In this document: positions 39,300 to 52,637 of the stretch, piece after piece | How the letters are laid out: the number at the start of each line of letters is the position of its first letter | How positions within the stretch are numbered: position 1 is the stretch's first letter | Source: Aphis gossypii | Lineage: Eukaryota > Arthropoda > Insecta > Hemiptera > Aphididae | Length of the DNA: 64,000 nucleotides | NCBI RefSeq assembly: GCF_020184175.1 | Contig: NC_065530.1 | Coordinates: forward strand, 61,171,260-61,235,259 | Direction: 5' to 3' | Made by a program: the position numbers and the translations under genes | Notes under the pieces: model-generated | The model's input: the letters and a program-made list of their open reading frames with translations, nothing else | Told to the model about the DNA's origin: nothing | The model's database searches: none

Positions 39300-40560
39300 T
39301 TCAATAGTTTTAGATTTGTAACTGTGGAAATGCACTTGCGAATAAAGTCCCTCTAGTCGTGTTTAAAATATGTACATTTTGTAGCAGTGTTTACTTGCAT
39401 GTATTGACCATATTATATTAGCTTATTTTAGTAAATATAATATTACTATTACCTATAATTGATAATTTTCAGTGATTTATATTATGGGTACTTTATATTT
39501 GTTTAAAATACTCGTATAGTACCTATCTATATAGATTATAGATAATAGATGTTCGTACCTATTGGTTTACTATAACATAAATATCATTAAACAATAGTCA
39601 TATCAGTATATTCAATATATAGAGATGAGTCACGCTTATATACGATTTTTACTTGGACTGGGTTTTTATTTAATATTTAATTAGTTTTTAATTCTTAAAT
39701 ACTTTGAAAATTATATTAATAATTCAATAATTAATGTATTAATTGATAATATTATTAATCGTATTAAGTAATATTATCAATAACTCAAGTAACTCAAGTT
39801 ATATAACTACACACTAAGAAAAATAGTCAGAGAATTATGAAATATAAGTTGTCTCAGCCGCTGCCTAGCGTTTTCATAAATCTAAATTTATATTTACCGT
39901 AGAAAATAAATTATTTTGAGTATGAGAACTACCTATACAGTACGGAGTTTTTCTATAAAAAAATTAATCAAAAATAGTCAACATTCACGTTTAGAAAAGA
40001 TGCATTTTACTTCTATATTTGAAATAATTATTAATTTATGTTTTATTTAAAATAATACTTTACGACATTGAGATGACTATTAATAATATTGTATATTTGA
40101 ATACGCTCGTGTTGATGATGAATGTCAAACTGACTGTCGTGTGATATTTTTATATTAAATAATAATTCAGACAGTCAAAAAGTGTCGAGTGTGTATTTGT
40201 ATGGTTGTCAATTATATAGTGTGTACCAATATATCATTTATAATATATAAAATATTGTAAACGTGTAAAATATTTGTAAAAAAACGTTTATTATTGTTTC
40301 GTCCATTATACATTTTTAAATAATTAATGTTTTAGAATTAGATTTAGATTTAGCTCTCTTAATTATATGGTTTATAAAATGAAAAAAAAAATACACAGTT
40401 TAAGTTTTAAAAAATGATTTAGTAGAAAAAATAGGTTCATATAAGACTTTTTATAAAAGTCCAATTAAAATCTTTGTGATTTTATACTATTTAAATTTAA
40501 AATTTCACACAGATTTGATTCTTTCAAATTTTTAACACATTAATATTATTATAATATAAT
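39300..40560. other. AT-rich tract
   Basis: No gene or clear repeat seen. Confidence 0.6.
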
Positions 40561-41680
40561 AATTATAATTATAATTATATTATGAACTCGGATGTCCATT
40601 TACGTAGTCGACAAATGACAGAGTTGTTGTTGTTAGGTTGGCACGATAACGGGAAGTGTAGTATCTACGAATTTGATGCGTGTACGGTGACCATATAATA
40701 TAAAGACTGCGGAACGCTATACATAATAGAACATAATAATATTGTACATCCGAATGGACGTTTTGAGCGTTTGACATTTTGTCCTGGGGCAGTGACGTGA
40801 AATTCGATGAATACATTAACAAGGGGGGTGATAAAATAATAAAGTGCGTGTACGATCGTTAATCGCGCAATAAAGTACGTTAATACGACAATGGGGGTGG
40901 GTGAGGGGGGTCGACGTGTACACGGAAGTTTTTGCTTGGTGAAGTATCGACTCGCGTATATTATAGTATGGTATGTAGTGTGTATATGCGATATATATAC
41001 ATATAATATGTTGCTGTAACGCCTGTAACGATCGCCTGGCACTGTGTGTACTTATATACTATATGTATATATTTTATATATATATATTATTATACAGTGA
41101 CCGCTGTCAGTCTGTCGACCGGCAACAGCAATTAGTAGTGATACAAACATGCAAGCGCTTTATACGTCTGAGCGAGGGCCGGTGGAGGAAAATTGGGAAT
41201 TGTGATCAAACCGAAAACGACGAGCGTTTTCGAGTTTTGCAGGTTTTCGACGGCGGACCACAAAATGACGTCTACCCAATTATCGCCGTTGAACTATCTA
41301 TAGGTATCATAGTTCCCGTTGTGTAATATAATATATTACCTGTAGCATCATCTCTGCGTAAAACAATAATTGGCTAATTGATCGAGTTTGCCTGTCTCGT
41401 TTTCGTCACGCCAACGACGACGAATTCGGTTTATCGCGTTTGTATGTACACTATATTATTTGAGTGCAATCTATTATAATAACAATAACAACAACAACAA
41501 AAATAATAATTATTATTATCGTGAACATTATAGTTATAGTCGAAAATGGGGTGGTTTTTATACATGTTTCCCTTTAAATCGTTCCGGAAACTATATAATA
41601 TAATGAAAAATATACACACGAAAAACAACGATCGACCGCAAAAACAAACGGTTAGACGGGAAACTTATTATTTTATAAAA
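40561..41680. other. CpG-rich block
   Basis: It begins after a (TAAT)n run. Overlapping frames on both strands (up to 125 codons) have no start or splice support. Confidence 0.4.
41479..41519. repeat. (AAC)n and (AAT)n tract
   Basis: AACAACAAC units run into AAT and ATT units, with no coding meaning in either strand. Confidence 0.85.
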
Positions 41681-43000
41681 TACGTCATGATAATATATGA
41701 CTAAAATATTCGTATTGTACACCCACTATACCCTTGTAGTAAATAATAATGTTTTGGAAGCAACTCAAATCCACTAGGTACCTATATTACTTGCATTGGA
41801 TTTAACATAAATTACACTGTATGAAAACATATTTTAAACAGTACGTAATACTCGTAATATTATACTGCGGATTTTGGGAGGTGAATATTGAACTTTAATG
41901 AATCAAAATAAGAAGTTGTTAAAATATATATATATATTATATTATGTTGTATATAGTTTAATATTTGTCTTTTATAAAATGTGTATTCAAATAAATAAAA
42001 ACTACAAAGTTACTAAAATACATAGTTAATAAATTCAAAAAATTGTATTTTATTTTGAAAAAAATTAGATCTACTTTTATTTCATGATATCATTCATATT
42101 TCATATTTGTATTTCATCAAATCTTATTTAACTGCTTAATTATTGAATTCGTACACATAATTCTAGTTATGTTATTCAACTCGATATATACTTACCTATT
42201 TACTCGGATCGTAGTAATGTAATATTATGTTGTTCATTGTTAACCTTAAATTAATACCACGAATAATTTAATTTTCATTTCTCCAGAAAATAATTAGTAA
42301 CATGCTAGGTACTTATCTACCTATTTATATAATATTACAACAAAGAAAAGCGATTGTAAGAAAATGCAGTTTGTTTACTACGGATTGTTATGAAAACGGT
42401 CTAAACAAAGCAACGTTTGCATTTTCCGTACTTGAAAACGCAGAAATTATGAAATTATTAATTCCTCTATGAACAAAGTCGTATTATACAATATTAATTC
42501 ACAACCACTAAAAACAATACAAATGTCTAGTAAGAAGGAGTATATTTTTCAATCTACGCACGATTTATACATTGAAACGACCTGACAACAAAATTTAGTT
42601 TGGAATTATTATTATAATATTGTAGTATGTATATCATAAGTGAAATAAACGAGTTCTAGGTATCATTTTTTAGAGTAAGATTCATTTACACGTAGCCCCA
42701 ACTTTTACAGATCGATTTGAGGAATGTGATATTATTTTGAAAATTAACTGTGAACAATTGAAAGTTAATTTTCAAAAATTTTTATTTTTGTTGAATTTTT
42801 CAAGATTTTAGGTCATAAATTGTTCTTAAACTTGTAATATTTTAATAGCCTATTCTAAAATTATAATAAACAATCTGCAATATTATTTGCAATCACTTTG
42901 CTAAACGTTCGCACATTTTTTAAAATCGATCAGAGAATAATATAGTTGGAAAGTGAACTTCACGTAATAATATCTACGATGTTCGTTATCCATAATATGA
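41681..43000. other. AT-rich tract
   Basis: A strong minus-strand donor AG|GTAAGTAT lies at 42195, but the only ATG frame 5' of it (MNNIILHYYDPSK) stops before the donor. Nothing else is seen. Confidence 0.5.
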
Positions 43001-44300
43001 CTATATATACGACGAGAAAAGAAAAAAACGTGTTACGACGTCGTTCCGCTAGTTGCGACCGATAACAAAGTCATAAAAATAGTAGTCTACCGTCGCGCAC
43101 AGTGTAAAAATATAATATCATACCCGTATATTATATTATGATGGTTGCATCGGTGCATCGCGCTATCAGCCTGCTGTAGAGCGCATAAACAGTGGCTGTG
43201 GGCGTATATAATCGGTCTGCGCGCTCGTGTGACCGTCACCGTGGTTATGTTATCTAAACAAGTGGCGCCGGGCGAGGTGAATAAAAAAAATGAAGGAAAA
43301 ATAAAAATCCACAGCCACGTTCGGATGTCGAGACGACGAGAACCCGTTATCGGGGAACTGAAAAAAAATCTAACGCCTTTCGCGCGGTTATCTGGCACGG
43401 GGCGCGCGAAAGAAAAATAACCTAAGCTAACCGAAAAATAATACTGCTCTGGGACGTAAATAACGAAATCCCCCGGCCGGAGTGGTTTTTTTTTTCCCGC
43501 GCGCGTAACGACTTTCCCTTCCACCCGTCTCTTTTTTATAAGAATAAATACTTAGATACGTGTATACGCGAGCACGTATCTTTCTCGTTCGGTTTTTTTT
43601 TCTTACTCATTTATTTACAGCTCCGGCGAACGCGTGGTATTTTCTGCAGTACTGTTCTGCGCACAGACGATGTACGTTAAAGCCCCCTAAGAACAAAAAC
43701 CTATACAGCGCTCGCAGGTTATTAGAGCGAAATTTGCGCGAGGGCAAATAATAAATACCGTGGAAAACGACTGCTTCCTCCGGCGGCGGCCGAAATCATT
43801 TTTTTTTTCACCCTTAAACCCAACACTCCCGCGCCTACGTATATTTTATAAAATAATATTGTGTTCTACGAGAGACAAAAAAAAAATAAAGAAATAACAG
43901 TGCCGGATATTAAAACCAGTATACATTATTATCATACACGAGATGTACACGCGTAGGTAACTACTGTTTATTTTTCACCGGATTTCCGAATATACGTCGT
44001 ATAATATGCGTACGAACAGTGAATATTACGCCGCGCCGTCGGAGTAATAAAAATCCAAATCAATTGCACACCATACTCCGCGTCACCCCCCCCCCCCCCA
44101 CCCCCCGATCAAACGGAGTACTGCATATTGTTATACGCAATTGCAGTGAGTCGTGAATATCGACGGAAAACTTAACTGAAACGTCTGTATGATATGGGTG
44201 AAAACGTACGAATTTATTCTACGAGCAAATAAAATTCGTTTCAGATAAACCTGACGCCCAACGATAATTGTCTTATTAGTAAACACTTGTTATCTTGAAA
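43001..44300. other. CpG-rich block
   Basis: A good plus-strand acceptor (T-rich tract ending TTTACAG at 43620) precedes GC-rich sequence that is open in one frame for about 43 codons (PANAWYFLQYCSAHRRC...). No convincing donor follows. The 145-codon minus frame reads mostly simple or Phe-rich sequence. Confidence 0.3.
44086..44106. repeat. C14-A-C6 tract
   Basis: Fourteen C, one A and six C in the CpG-rich block at 43-44.3 kb. A second G-run-type tract comparable to the one at 25.9 kb. Confidence 0.9.
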
Positions 44301-47300
44301 AGCTGAAAAGCATTGACGTTTTTGAACATATATCTATATGGAGTTTTTCATTATTCAAAGTATTTGATAAACAATATTTTTTAAGAAAAAAAAATCAATT
44401 TTTTATTGTTTGGTTTTTTAATTGTTATATTTTTGCATAGGTACAGTTTTCTGAAACTACGTATATTTGTTTGTAAACCGAATTTAGAACGCGTGTATTT
44501 TATTTTATTAGTTATTAAATATTTAAAGTTTTGGCAAGCGAAGAGGAATGTAGTGGTATATATAGGGGTGGTTTTTAAATTTAAACTACAAAAATTTACA
44601 ATTTACATGTTTAATTTCAATATATTTTCCATGGCATCGATATTTTAACTTTTAAGTAATGAGATATTAAATGTTGTATAATTATTCGTACCTTTATTTA
44701 TTAATTTTTTATGTGAGTATACCATAAACAATGCTTTTATAACGCTTTTATATAAATAAGTTTTGTTTTTATTATTATTCTTATAAAAACTTGAAAATAC
44801 AGATAAACTGTATTAGCCACCTTCAACAAATTTAAAATTCAAGAAAAAGTTTTAAAATTTATCGTAATTTATTATAATATACCTGGAAATTGGACCCTTG
44901 ACAGAGCGATGTATCCGAATAGCCTATATGAAACGCCGTATTAAGTTTTTTTGTACTACCCACTGCTTGTGAGTCATCAGAAAACATTAACTAATAAAAA
45001 TGTTTTTAAATTTTTAAAAACATAATTTTTTTTAACCAATTTTCGATATAACTACTCGTATATAGTTTTTATAATACTTAAATATACAACATTATCAACT
45101 ACTTCATGAATATTATGTATCATTATTTATTTTATAAATTTTCAAACTTAGAACTTAGCTATGATAATATATTTTGTTAATGCTATATTATACATCAGTG
45201 GGTACAATATTATCTTGTATTATATTAAAGTATTAATATTAAGCTTACATATAATTCATGTCCCTTTCGACTAAAAAGGTTTATTTAAGAAGCACAAGGT
45301 TAGAGTTCCTTAAAATGGCATATGGCATATTTTTTAGGTGAATTTGATTAACCTAGTTTATTAAATAAATATATTGTGACGTATAACCTATAGAGTATTC
45401 TGTATCATAAATTTAAAATTAAAAAAAATATATAAAGACAACATGTACAGATTGAAATGTATACCAACAGTCAACATTTATGATACTATAATAATTTTAA
45501 TGATACGTCACTGTAACGCCAAAATCAGTAAATAATACATTTATTTTCTTTCTTTTCACTTTTCAGTCTTGCAATTACACTTATACGGTTTTGATTTTCG
45601 TTTTGGTGGTTGATAATTGATAAACACTGACATATAAAATTAACGACAGAAAACTAAAATGCTTATCTTTGTTTAGTGCATCGACCATAGTTTAACAAAT
45701 TTTAAAAAATATACTAAATTAAAACAATTAAAAAAAAAATTCAATCGCTACTTTCAGTCGATTAAAAATACTTTGCAAATTTATGGTATGATATTATAAA
45801 ATAATACATTGATATTGGATATCGTTTAACAATAATTATTTGAATCAAAATAGACATACTACGATGTGGTTATTTGTCAAATATTTATATCGAATATCAA
45901 TTTACAATTTATAATATTATAATCCTATAATGTAACATTATAAATTACGGTCGGGCATTTGGTTTAATTGAATACTTTAACCCATGAATGGTGTAGTAGT
46001 TCTAACTTCTTTTCAATGTAGACATATTTAAATTGATACGATCGATATCGGACTTCGCGGTTGCCCTGAATTTATTCCGAAACAATATTGTTGATGCAAG
46101 TTGGGTTGATATTGTTTCAATGTGTATAAATTTGTCAGATTAACTGCTTATATATTGTATTAGGTATATATAAACATTTTTATGTTATTCATGATATAGT
46201 AGAAATAAGTATATATGATTCGATTGGAGTAATAATACCTATCAATTATATTGTATCATTTACATTTTATAATTATGTGTAGTACTGTAGTCAACAAAAC
46301 AGTTTTTAAGTTGAATTTTACTGTAAACGGGTCATTTTTTATTTAAGTTAAGGGTTAGACATAGTGCACTAAGACTTTTATAAAAATTATTTCGTTAGAA
46401 AACCTATGTATAGATACAAATCACCATTAACCATTATTAGACATTTAGGACACTACTACTTACATGTATTATTAATTCAATAATTTATTGCAGCGATTAT
46501 GTTGATTTATTAGTGTTACGTGTTGTCGAAAAGATTCAACCGTCTATTAAAACTAATTTCACAGTATTTTATGATTTAATAGAAAACGATTAGCTATTGT
46601 ATTTCAATCTTGATACGAGCTGCTTAAAAACATGAGAATATTTAATAAAGAGATTATACTCATAACCACCCTTGTGGCCCCTCCCCTAAACCATATGCGT
46701 AATTAGGCCTTTAAGTTATGTCGGTATATAAAATCCTGACAGCTCTAATTGTGAAATAAGGTATGAGGACAAATTAATTAAATAATATTATATTATGTGA
46801 TAGTATATATTTATTAATTATAATAGGTAATTTTAAATGTGTATGACAAACATGACGTTAACTACATCATGTACCTAATACCTATACACATAAATTCATA
46901 ACACTTGAACAATCTTAGAGGGTTTCAAACAAGTCTAGAGAGAGGGGTTCGGCTTTATTCATGTTAAATGCCTTACTGACAACTGGACAAGCCTTTAAAC
47001 ACGTGTGTCACAAAATACTATGCATATTCAGTCTCATGTTACATACTGAACAATTAAAACGACGAAATTACGGGTTTTATTTTTCAGATATTAGGATAAA
47101 ATATTTTAATTTACTATAGCATTGTTCTAATTATCGCACTATTATGACGTATTAAAAATATGTTGGAATAATTTTGTAATTCTGCACAGTGTTAGTCCAT
47201 ACGATTCGTATTTTAAATCAATAAATATTGTACTTCAACGTGTAACTACAACTAACTTAATAAGTCCCGTGAAATAATTTTTATTTTAACGACTGTACAT

Positions 47301-48000
47301 TCGGAATTGAAAATTAAACTAAACGTTACCTAAAACAGTGTAGTCATACAAAATAGATGTGGTTTCCATATTTGTACACGACTCCCATGGGAAAATCATT
47401 TACGACCATTATTTCGTGAAAAAGTTTTCATTAGTTAAAAACGAAGTGCACACAGTACTGTGATAATATAAATAACGACATTAATAGTTATGTGCACCGT
47501 TACTATAATAATAATATAATATAAATGAGCAAAATTTTTTCTTCTTTTTTTTGAGATGAATTATCACCACCAACCCTTCGACGGTAAGAGAATAATAATA
47601 ATAATAAAAATAAAAAAAAAACCCAAAACGAAAAGGAAAACATTATTATTAATATTTCATATACATAATAATATAATGTATATGGTTCACCACGAAAATC
47701 CATTTAGGATTTTCGCACCCCATTGACCTCCACGCGCATGTATCATACACCGGCACGGCGTCAACATCATTTGGATATTTTGACATATTGCTTACAGGGG
47801 CGCGAAAAAAACAAGAACGCGCTACCCTTATAAGCGCGTTTACATAATGATATATATAATGCGCACCGAGTGTTATAATATTTTATTACCGTGTCCGCGG
47901 GTTAACCTTAAAATTTCACTCACCGTTAATGTTATTTCTTTTAGTACTCTCGTCTTTTTATACGTATACGCATATAACATTATTATTTATTTTTTTTCAG
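44301..48000. other. AT-rich tract
   Basis: An acceptor-like tract (TTTTCACTTTTCAG, 45567) and the repeat-like fragment at 46.67 kb are the only marks. No gene seen. Confidence 0.5.
46665..46745. repeat. Possible repeat fragment
   Basis: GTGGCCCCTCCCC followed by CATATGCGTAATTAGGCC stands out from its AT-rich flanks and resembles wording of dispersed insect elements. Short and unproven. Confidence 0.2.
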
Positions 48001-48214
48001 ACGACTTACCAACCCCTTGTCCGCAAATGCACTTACCGTGTTGACTGTTCCTCCTCCGCACCAGTTCCCGAGTGACGACGTATTATTAAGGCGCGCTATA
48101 GCGCTATTCTCAACGGACACGCCGCGTGTTATTATATTATATGTACACTCTACAATGGTCGAGTCGGTATGACACGAAAGTAATACCGATAAATCACATC
48201 CAAAACAAATACTG
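48001..48214 (+). other. Candidate non-coding exon with signals on both strands
   Basis: Plus strand: a strong acceptor (long T tract ending TTTCAG at 48000) and a good donor (CTG|GTGAGT at 48215) bracket 214 nt of CpG-rich sequence. One frame is open for 57 codons (RLTNPLSANALTVL...), but it ends in TGA before the donor. Minus strand: two consensus donors, ACG|GTAAGTG (exon end 48037) and TTG|GTAAGTC (exon end 48010), lie in the same block. Either strand could carry a UTR or lncRNA exon, and the sequence alone does not decide. Confidence 0.2.
48093..48104. repeat. 12-bp palindrome GCGCTATAGCGC
   Basis: A perfect palindrome in the CpG-rich block at 48 kb, between the candidate splice signals described there. 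Confidence 0.5.
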
Positions 48215-51200
48215 GTGAGTCGACCTATGTGTTTTCCATATACGACCCGACTTTTGCACGGGCCATACCCTTTTTGTGTTGCGTGCTTTCATTTAAATTG
48301 TTTATGAATTATTTCCGAACACGTAAAATCGTATGCGTATTATAACAGTAATAGTCAAATAATAAAAATAACGAAGAGAAAAGCTTTTTTATAAAAATCC
48401 GTAAAAAAAAAATTAAAATAGAACCTTGGATATTTTTAGTAAATAAAAAAAATGTTGTTATATTATTGTATAAACACTCGGAATAATAATGTACAATAAA
48501 AAAAAATAGCAATTAAGTAATTAATGAAGGTTAACGATTAATGATCAAGATAATTGAAGAATCCAATTATAAATGTACGGCAATAAAGGATCAATTAAGC
48601 AATTATATAGCTGCAATAAATTATTACAATCGATCAATTTATATAAAAAGACGAACTGATTAAAACGTAATTAGCTCGTTAAGCACATTTAACGTACCCA
48701 TATTGTAAGTGGGCTGCAGAGTTATATAATATGCAATCTAATGCATTATTGATGTCGGAAGTCTATAATAATACAAAACGTTTTTGTTGTTTGGTTCTAA
48801 TCCAATCAATTGTTGTAACCCGTAACGGTATATTCAAAGAAAGTTGGTAAATGGCATATGTAATATTATAATATTATTATAGGTAGTGATGCTTTATGAA
48901 ATCACAAACCTTATTCGAATGAATACAAATTGAGTCGATTTATGAAAGACTAAAAATGTTTCGATTTCGACTATTGTTGTAAGAGTATCTCAGATCACGG
49001 CAACACACGCATTCGTTTAAGTCTCGAAGAATATTAATCGCACACGCAAATACCATACACAGATGAATAGACTAGTCTTTATACAACATGACATCGTTAT
49101 AAATTATAATATCATACATAACATTATATTATTGTGTGTACAACCTAACTTGAGCGGGCACCGTCACAGTCGTCCAAGTCATCAACGATAAATCGCCAAA
49201 GGGTTACGGCTTTCCGGTGGGCAGAAATGGGCGGAGGTCATAGGGGAGGTTCCGTGTACGACTTACTTATTTGAACAATTTTACTCGCGAAATCTCACGA
49301 AAAGCTAACTTATAATATCATATACACTCAGCAGTCGACGGTGCGGCGACGGCTCGTCGTTACTGGCGACGGACCGACGGCCGCCGGCGTTGGCGTTTGC
49401 TTACAAATTATTATCGTTATCATTATACTTTTGTCCGACGGGGGCGACGGCAGTGGTGCTGGTGGACCAGGAAAGACAAAACGGCGGCATTTTTGCCGGG
49501 CGGCGACCGTCGACTGATTGATGATCTTCGCGAGGCGCCCGCGACCGATAAATCATCCCATCGTGCGATGGTCCCGTGTCGGTAGCACGCGCCAACGGAT
49601 TTGGCATTTGGTCTTCAGTCGAAGTTTTCGACGCGAATCCCAATCTCAGTGGATATAACTATGTGATTTTCCGAAACAATTGCGTTATGACAGTAACATT
49701 ATACGTGTATCTCATAATATCATTAATCGGTTCTAGAACACGTCATCAATGAAAATCTCCATTGATAAAATATTATGATCGTATTACTGCGATACATAAA
49801 ATTTGTTTAAAAAAAAAAATGACAAGATTATACGTATGACCCTACATGTTCAACACTATAATATTAACGTTAATGTAATACATCGATAATCATATAATTA
49901 ATATCTACAAGAAAAGTTCTACTACATACGAAGAGAGTTCGACTTTGCATTAATTTTCATCTATCCGTCTCGGAGATGAATTATTTTTCTGACGCCACAA
50001 AATAATTCGTTGTCTGGACAGTGGACGGATATGGTTATTACAGTCTGCAGCTATGTAACATATGTATATTTTTTTATATAAAAAAAAAAATACAGTTTCA
50101 ATTTAAATAATGATTTTACTATAGCAGTCTTATATAAGAAAACTATATATAAAAAAAATTATTACTGTTTTTTATATTTTGAATTGTTGTCAATGTGACG
50201 TAGATGAACGAAAAAACTCTATTTCTTGGAAATAAAAATGTAAATGTACAATTTAATTTATGTGCGGGTTGCACAAAATTTGCAAATAAACGTTGTAGAG
50301 GGTACCACTGCTTTGGTAAATACATGTAAGGTATAGAATATCATAACAATTGCATAAGCTTGTTACGGCCAAGTCGTGTTAGAATATTGTATAAATACAA
50401 ATATTATTCAATAACATTAATAATAATAATAAATCATTATTCGTGTTTGCAGTCAAAGAATCCCGATCCATACTCGTACTCTTAAAATGTAAATGCCATA
50501 TCGCGACAATCCTATCTCAACATCGGTCACATCAATCTTATCTCTACTCGTTAGCGGTGTACCGCGCGTTTGCATATCGCGTCCCGCGTGCAGTGCACCC
50601 ATAACCGTCCGCATATAATATAATTTATAAATAATAATAATATATATTATATCGTAACCGCTAACCGCGGCCGTCGGAATTTCGCATCACAATAATTTAA
50701 ACAACGTATCCGAAGCGAATCGTGAGCCGCGTCACTGTCGTCCCGCAGTAGCCGGAGCTGACAACGAGCCGTCCGTTCAATTGTCCTTTCACACCATCTA
50801 AGGTTTATTGTGCGTTCTTATATATTATTCTCCTATCATTGTGCACACCACTGCGGCTACAGCGGTAACATTATATACGCGGTATCACGCTCGCAAATCG
50901 AACAGACACTTTTGCAAAACCCGCGTACCTGTGGGGTGTAAATTGTGTAAATAATAAGCTTTAATGGGACGCGCTCCGTCCGGCAAGATCACCGCCCGCC
51001 GCCCTCGCGCGCTTTTAAATACGATTCACATAATAGCGGAAATAATATATTGTAACAACGTTAAATTGCACCATCGTATCTTAAAATATTGCGATAAAAG
51101 TGTTTGTTATAATTGCCCTCGCCCGTGGACCGAAATTCGCCCACTATACACGTTACGATATACCGTTTACTCGAACCAAATGCTTTTTAAATATAAAATA

Positions 51201-52590
51201 ACAATTGTTAGTTTAGTAAGAAAAATAATATGCAAAGCACCTGAATAAAAAGGAATAAATCCTCAAACGAAACCGTACAACTTGTGATTGTAAACAATAA
51301 CGTACCTAATCTAAATTTTTTGGAATACGACAAATCGTATTCATATTGAGGCAATGGGTCGTGTCAATATTTTATTTCTAAATTTAAAATGATAATAATT
51401 TTATTAATTATCAAGAGTAAACCATTGTAAAAAGCGCAGAAACTTGCGATGTTTACAATGACAGATTATAGTGTCGGCCGTTCTAAACGCTATAAAAATA
51501 GAAAATAATTTCAAATTTTTGGTTAACACACACTATTGTTAAATAATTAGATTAAATATTAGATTATTATCTCTAATTAGTATAAAGTCAAATATTTTTT
51601 TTTACGTTAATAAGTAAATAATTTCCACACTTTGTAGTATACAAAAATAGAAAGCATCAACCAATAGGACTAACGTCGATAACTTATAAATAAGAATTAT
51701 ATATTATCATGGTATGACCAAGTATCTCGAGTACCTGCATAATTCGTTTCAATAATTTAAATTATTTTTTGTTGATATTATTAATTATATTTTATAACTC
51801 AACAATTATAATTCACTATTTCAGTGATTCTAATAATATGATTACTTGACTCGAACAAGATGAATACTGATTTTGTTTAGTATTATATTTATTAATTTTA
51901 AAATAAACGCAAGACTTTTTAATTAATATTAAAAATAAACTCACTCAAACACATTTGTTTACTATACACCACTAAGTAAACTTTTCAATTATTAATATTT
52001 ATAATAATATTATTTTGCATTGTCACTCTCGTCATCGAGAAGTTATTTACTATGCACAATCGCAAACGATAACGAACTCGTAAAAGTACTTTATCCACTC
52101 GTTCTCGGGTGGTGCATAAAATGTATACTATAAATATTAAATTGAACGAGTATAGTAAGTTACAAGATAATGGATTTATCAATAATACGTATTAATCAAT
52201 AAGGATAGCGTGGATAGCCCCGAACACAATAGCCGGATAACGAGTACTACAGTACTAACCACATTTAGCACTTTACTCATTAAATATTAATAATATTATT
52301 TTATCATCATACCTATACACATGCTATGATAAAATTTCTGTTTTTTGGCTTATTTTTTATTTCACAGCGAACCCAATTTATGCTTCAAGCAGCTGAATCG
52401 TTTTTTCTGATACGTATAGAATAATATATTTAACTTGGTAATTCTTAACTTCTATTAGTTCATTTAATCTGTAAATATATTTATCAATATAATATACGTA
52501 TTTGTAAACGTATTGTATTATAATCTTAAAAGTAGAAAAAATAAAATACGATATATCATAAAGTGTAAAAAGAAACACAATATGTATTGA
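48215..52590. other. Two CpG-rich blocks (49.14-49.66, 50.46-51.30 kb) in AT-rich DNA
   Basis: The first block repeats CGACGG words (GGTGCGGCGACGGCTCG). The second contains CCGCCCGCCGCCCTCGCGCGC and a 94-codon plus frame from 50964 (MGRAPSGKITARRPRA...) without domain or splice support. Nothing is called. Confidence 0.4.
51423..51460. repeat. Hairpin CATTGTAAA ... TTTACAATG
   Basis: Perfect 9-bp arms (51423-51431 and 51452-51460) enclose a second 4-bp stem, CGCA/TGCG. There is no T run to suggest a terminator function and no gene next to it. Confidence 0.6.
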
Positions 52591-52596
52591 TTTATT
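52591..52596 (-). terminator. Poly(A) signal AATAAA of the 52.6-55.7 kb gene
   Basis: A canonical AATAAA on the minus strand lies about 42 nt after the last stop codon. AATAAA is common by chance in such AT-rich DNA, but the position fits a short 3' UTR for the gene above. Confidence 0.5.
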
Positions 52597-52637
52597 ATTA
52601 ATTTGGTTAATATGCATAATTTAAACCAGCTATAGTT

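Noticed and set aside
43087..43524. 145-codon minus frame
   Set aside because: Phe/Lys-rich low complexity from T/A runs, overlapped by a plus-strand frame, with no splice or motif support.
46940..46960. GGGGTTCGGC as a possible tRNA T-arm
   Set aside because: No matching acceptor, D or anticodon stems around it.
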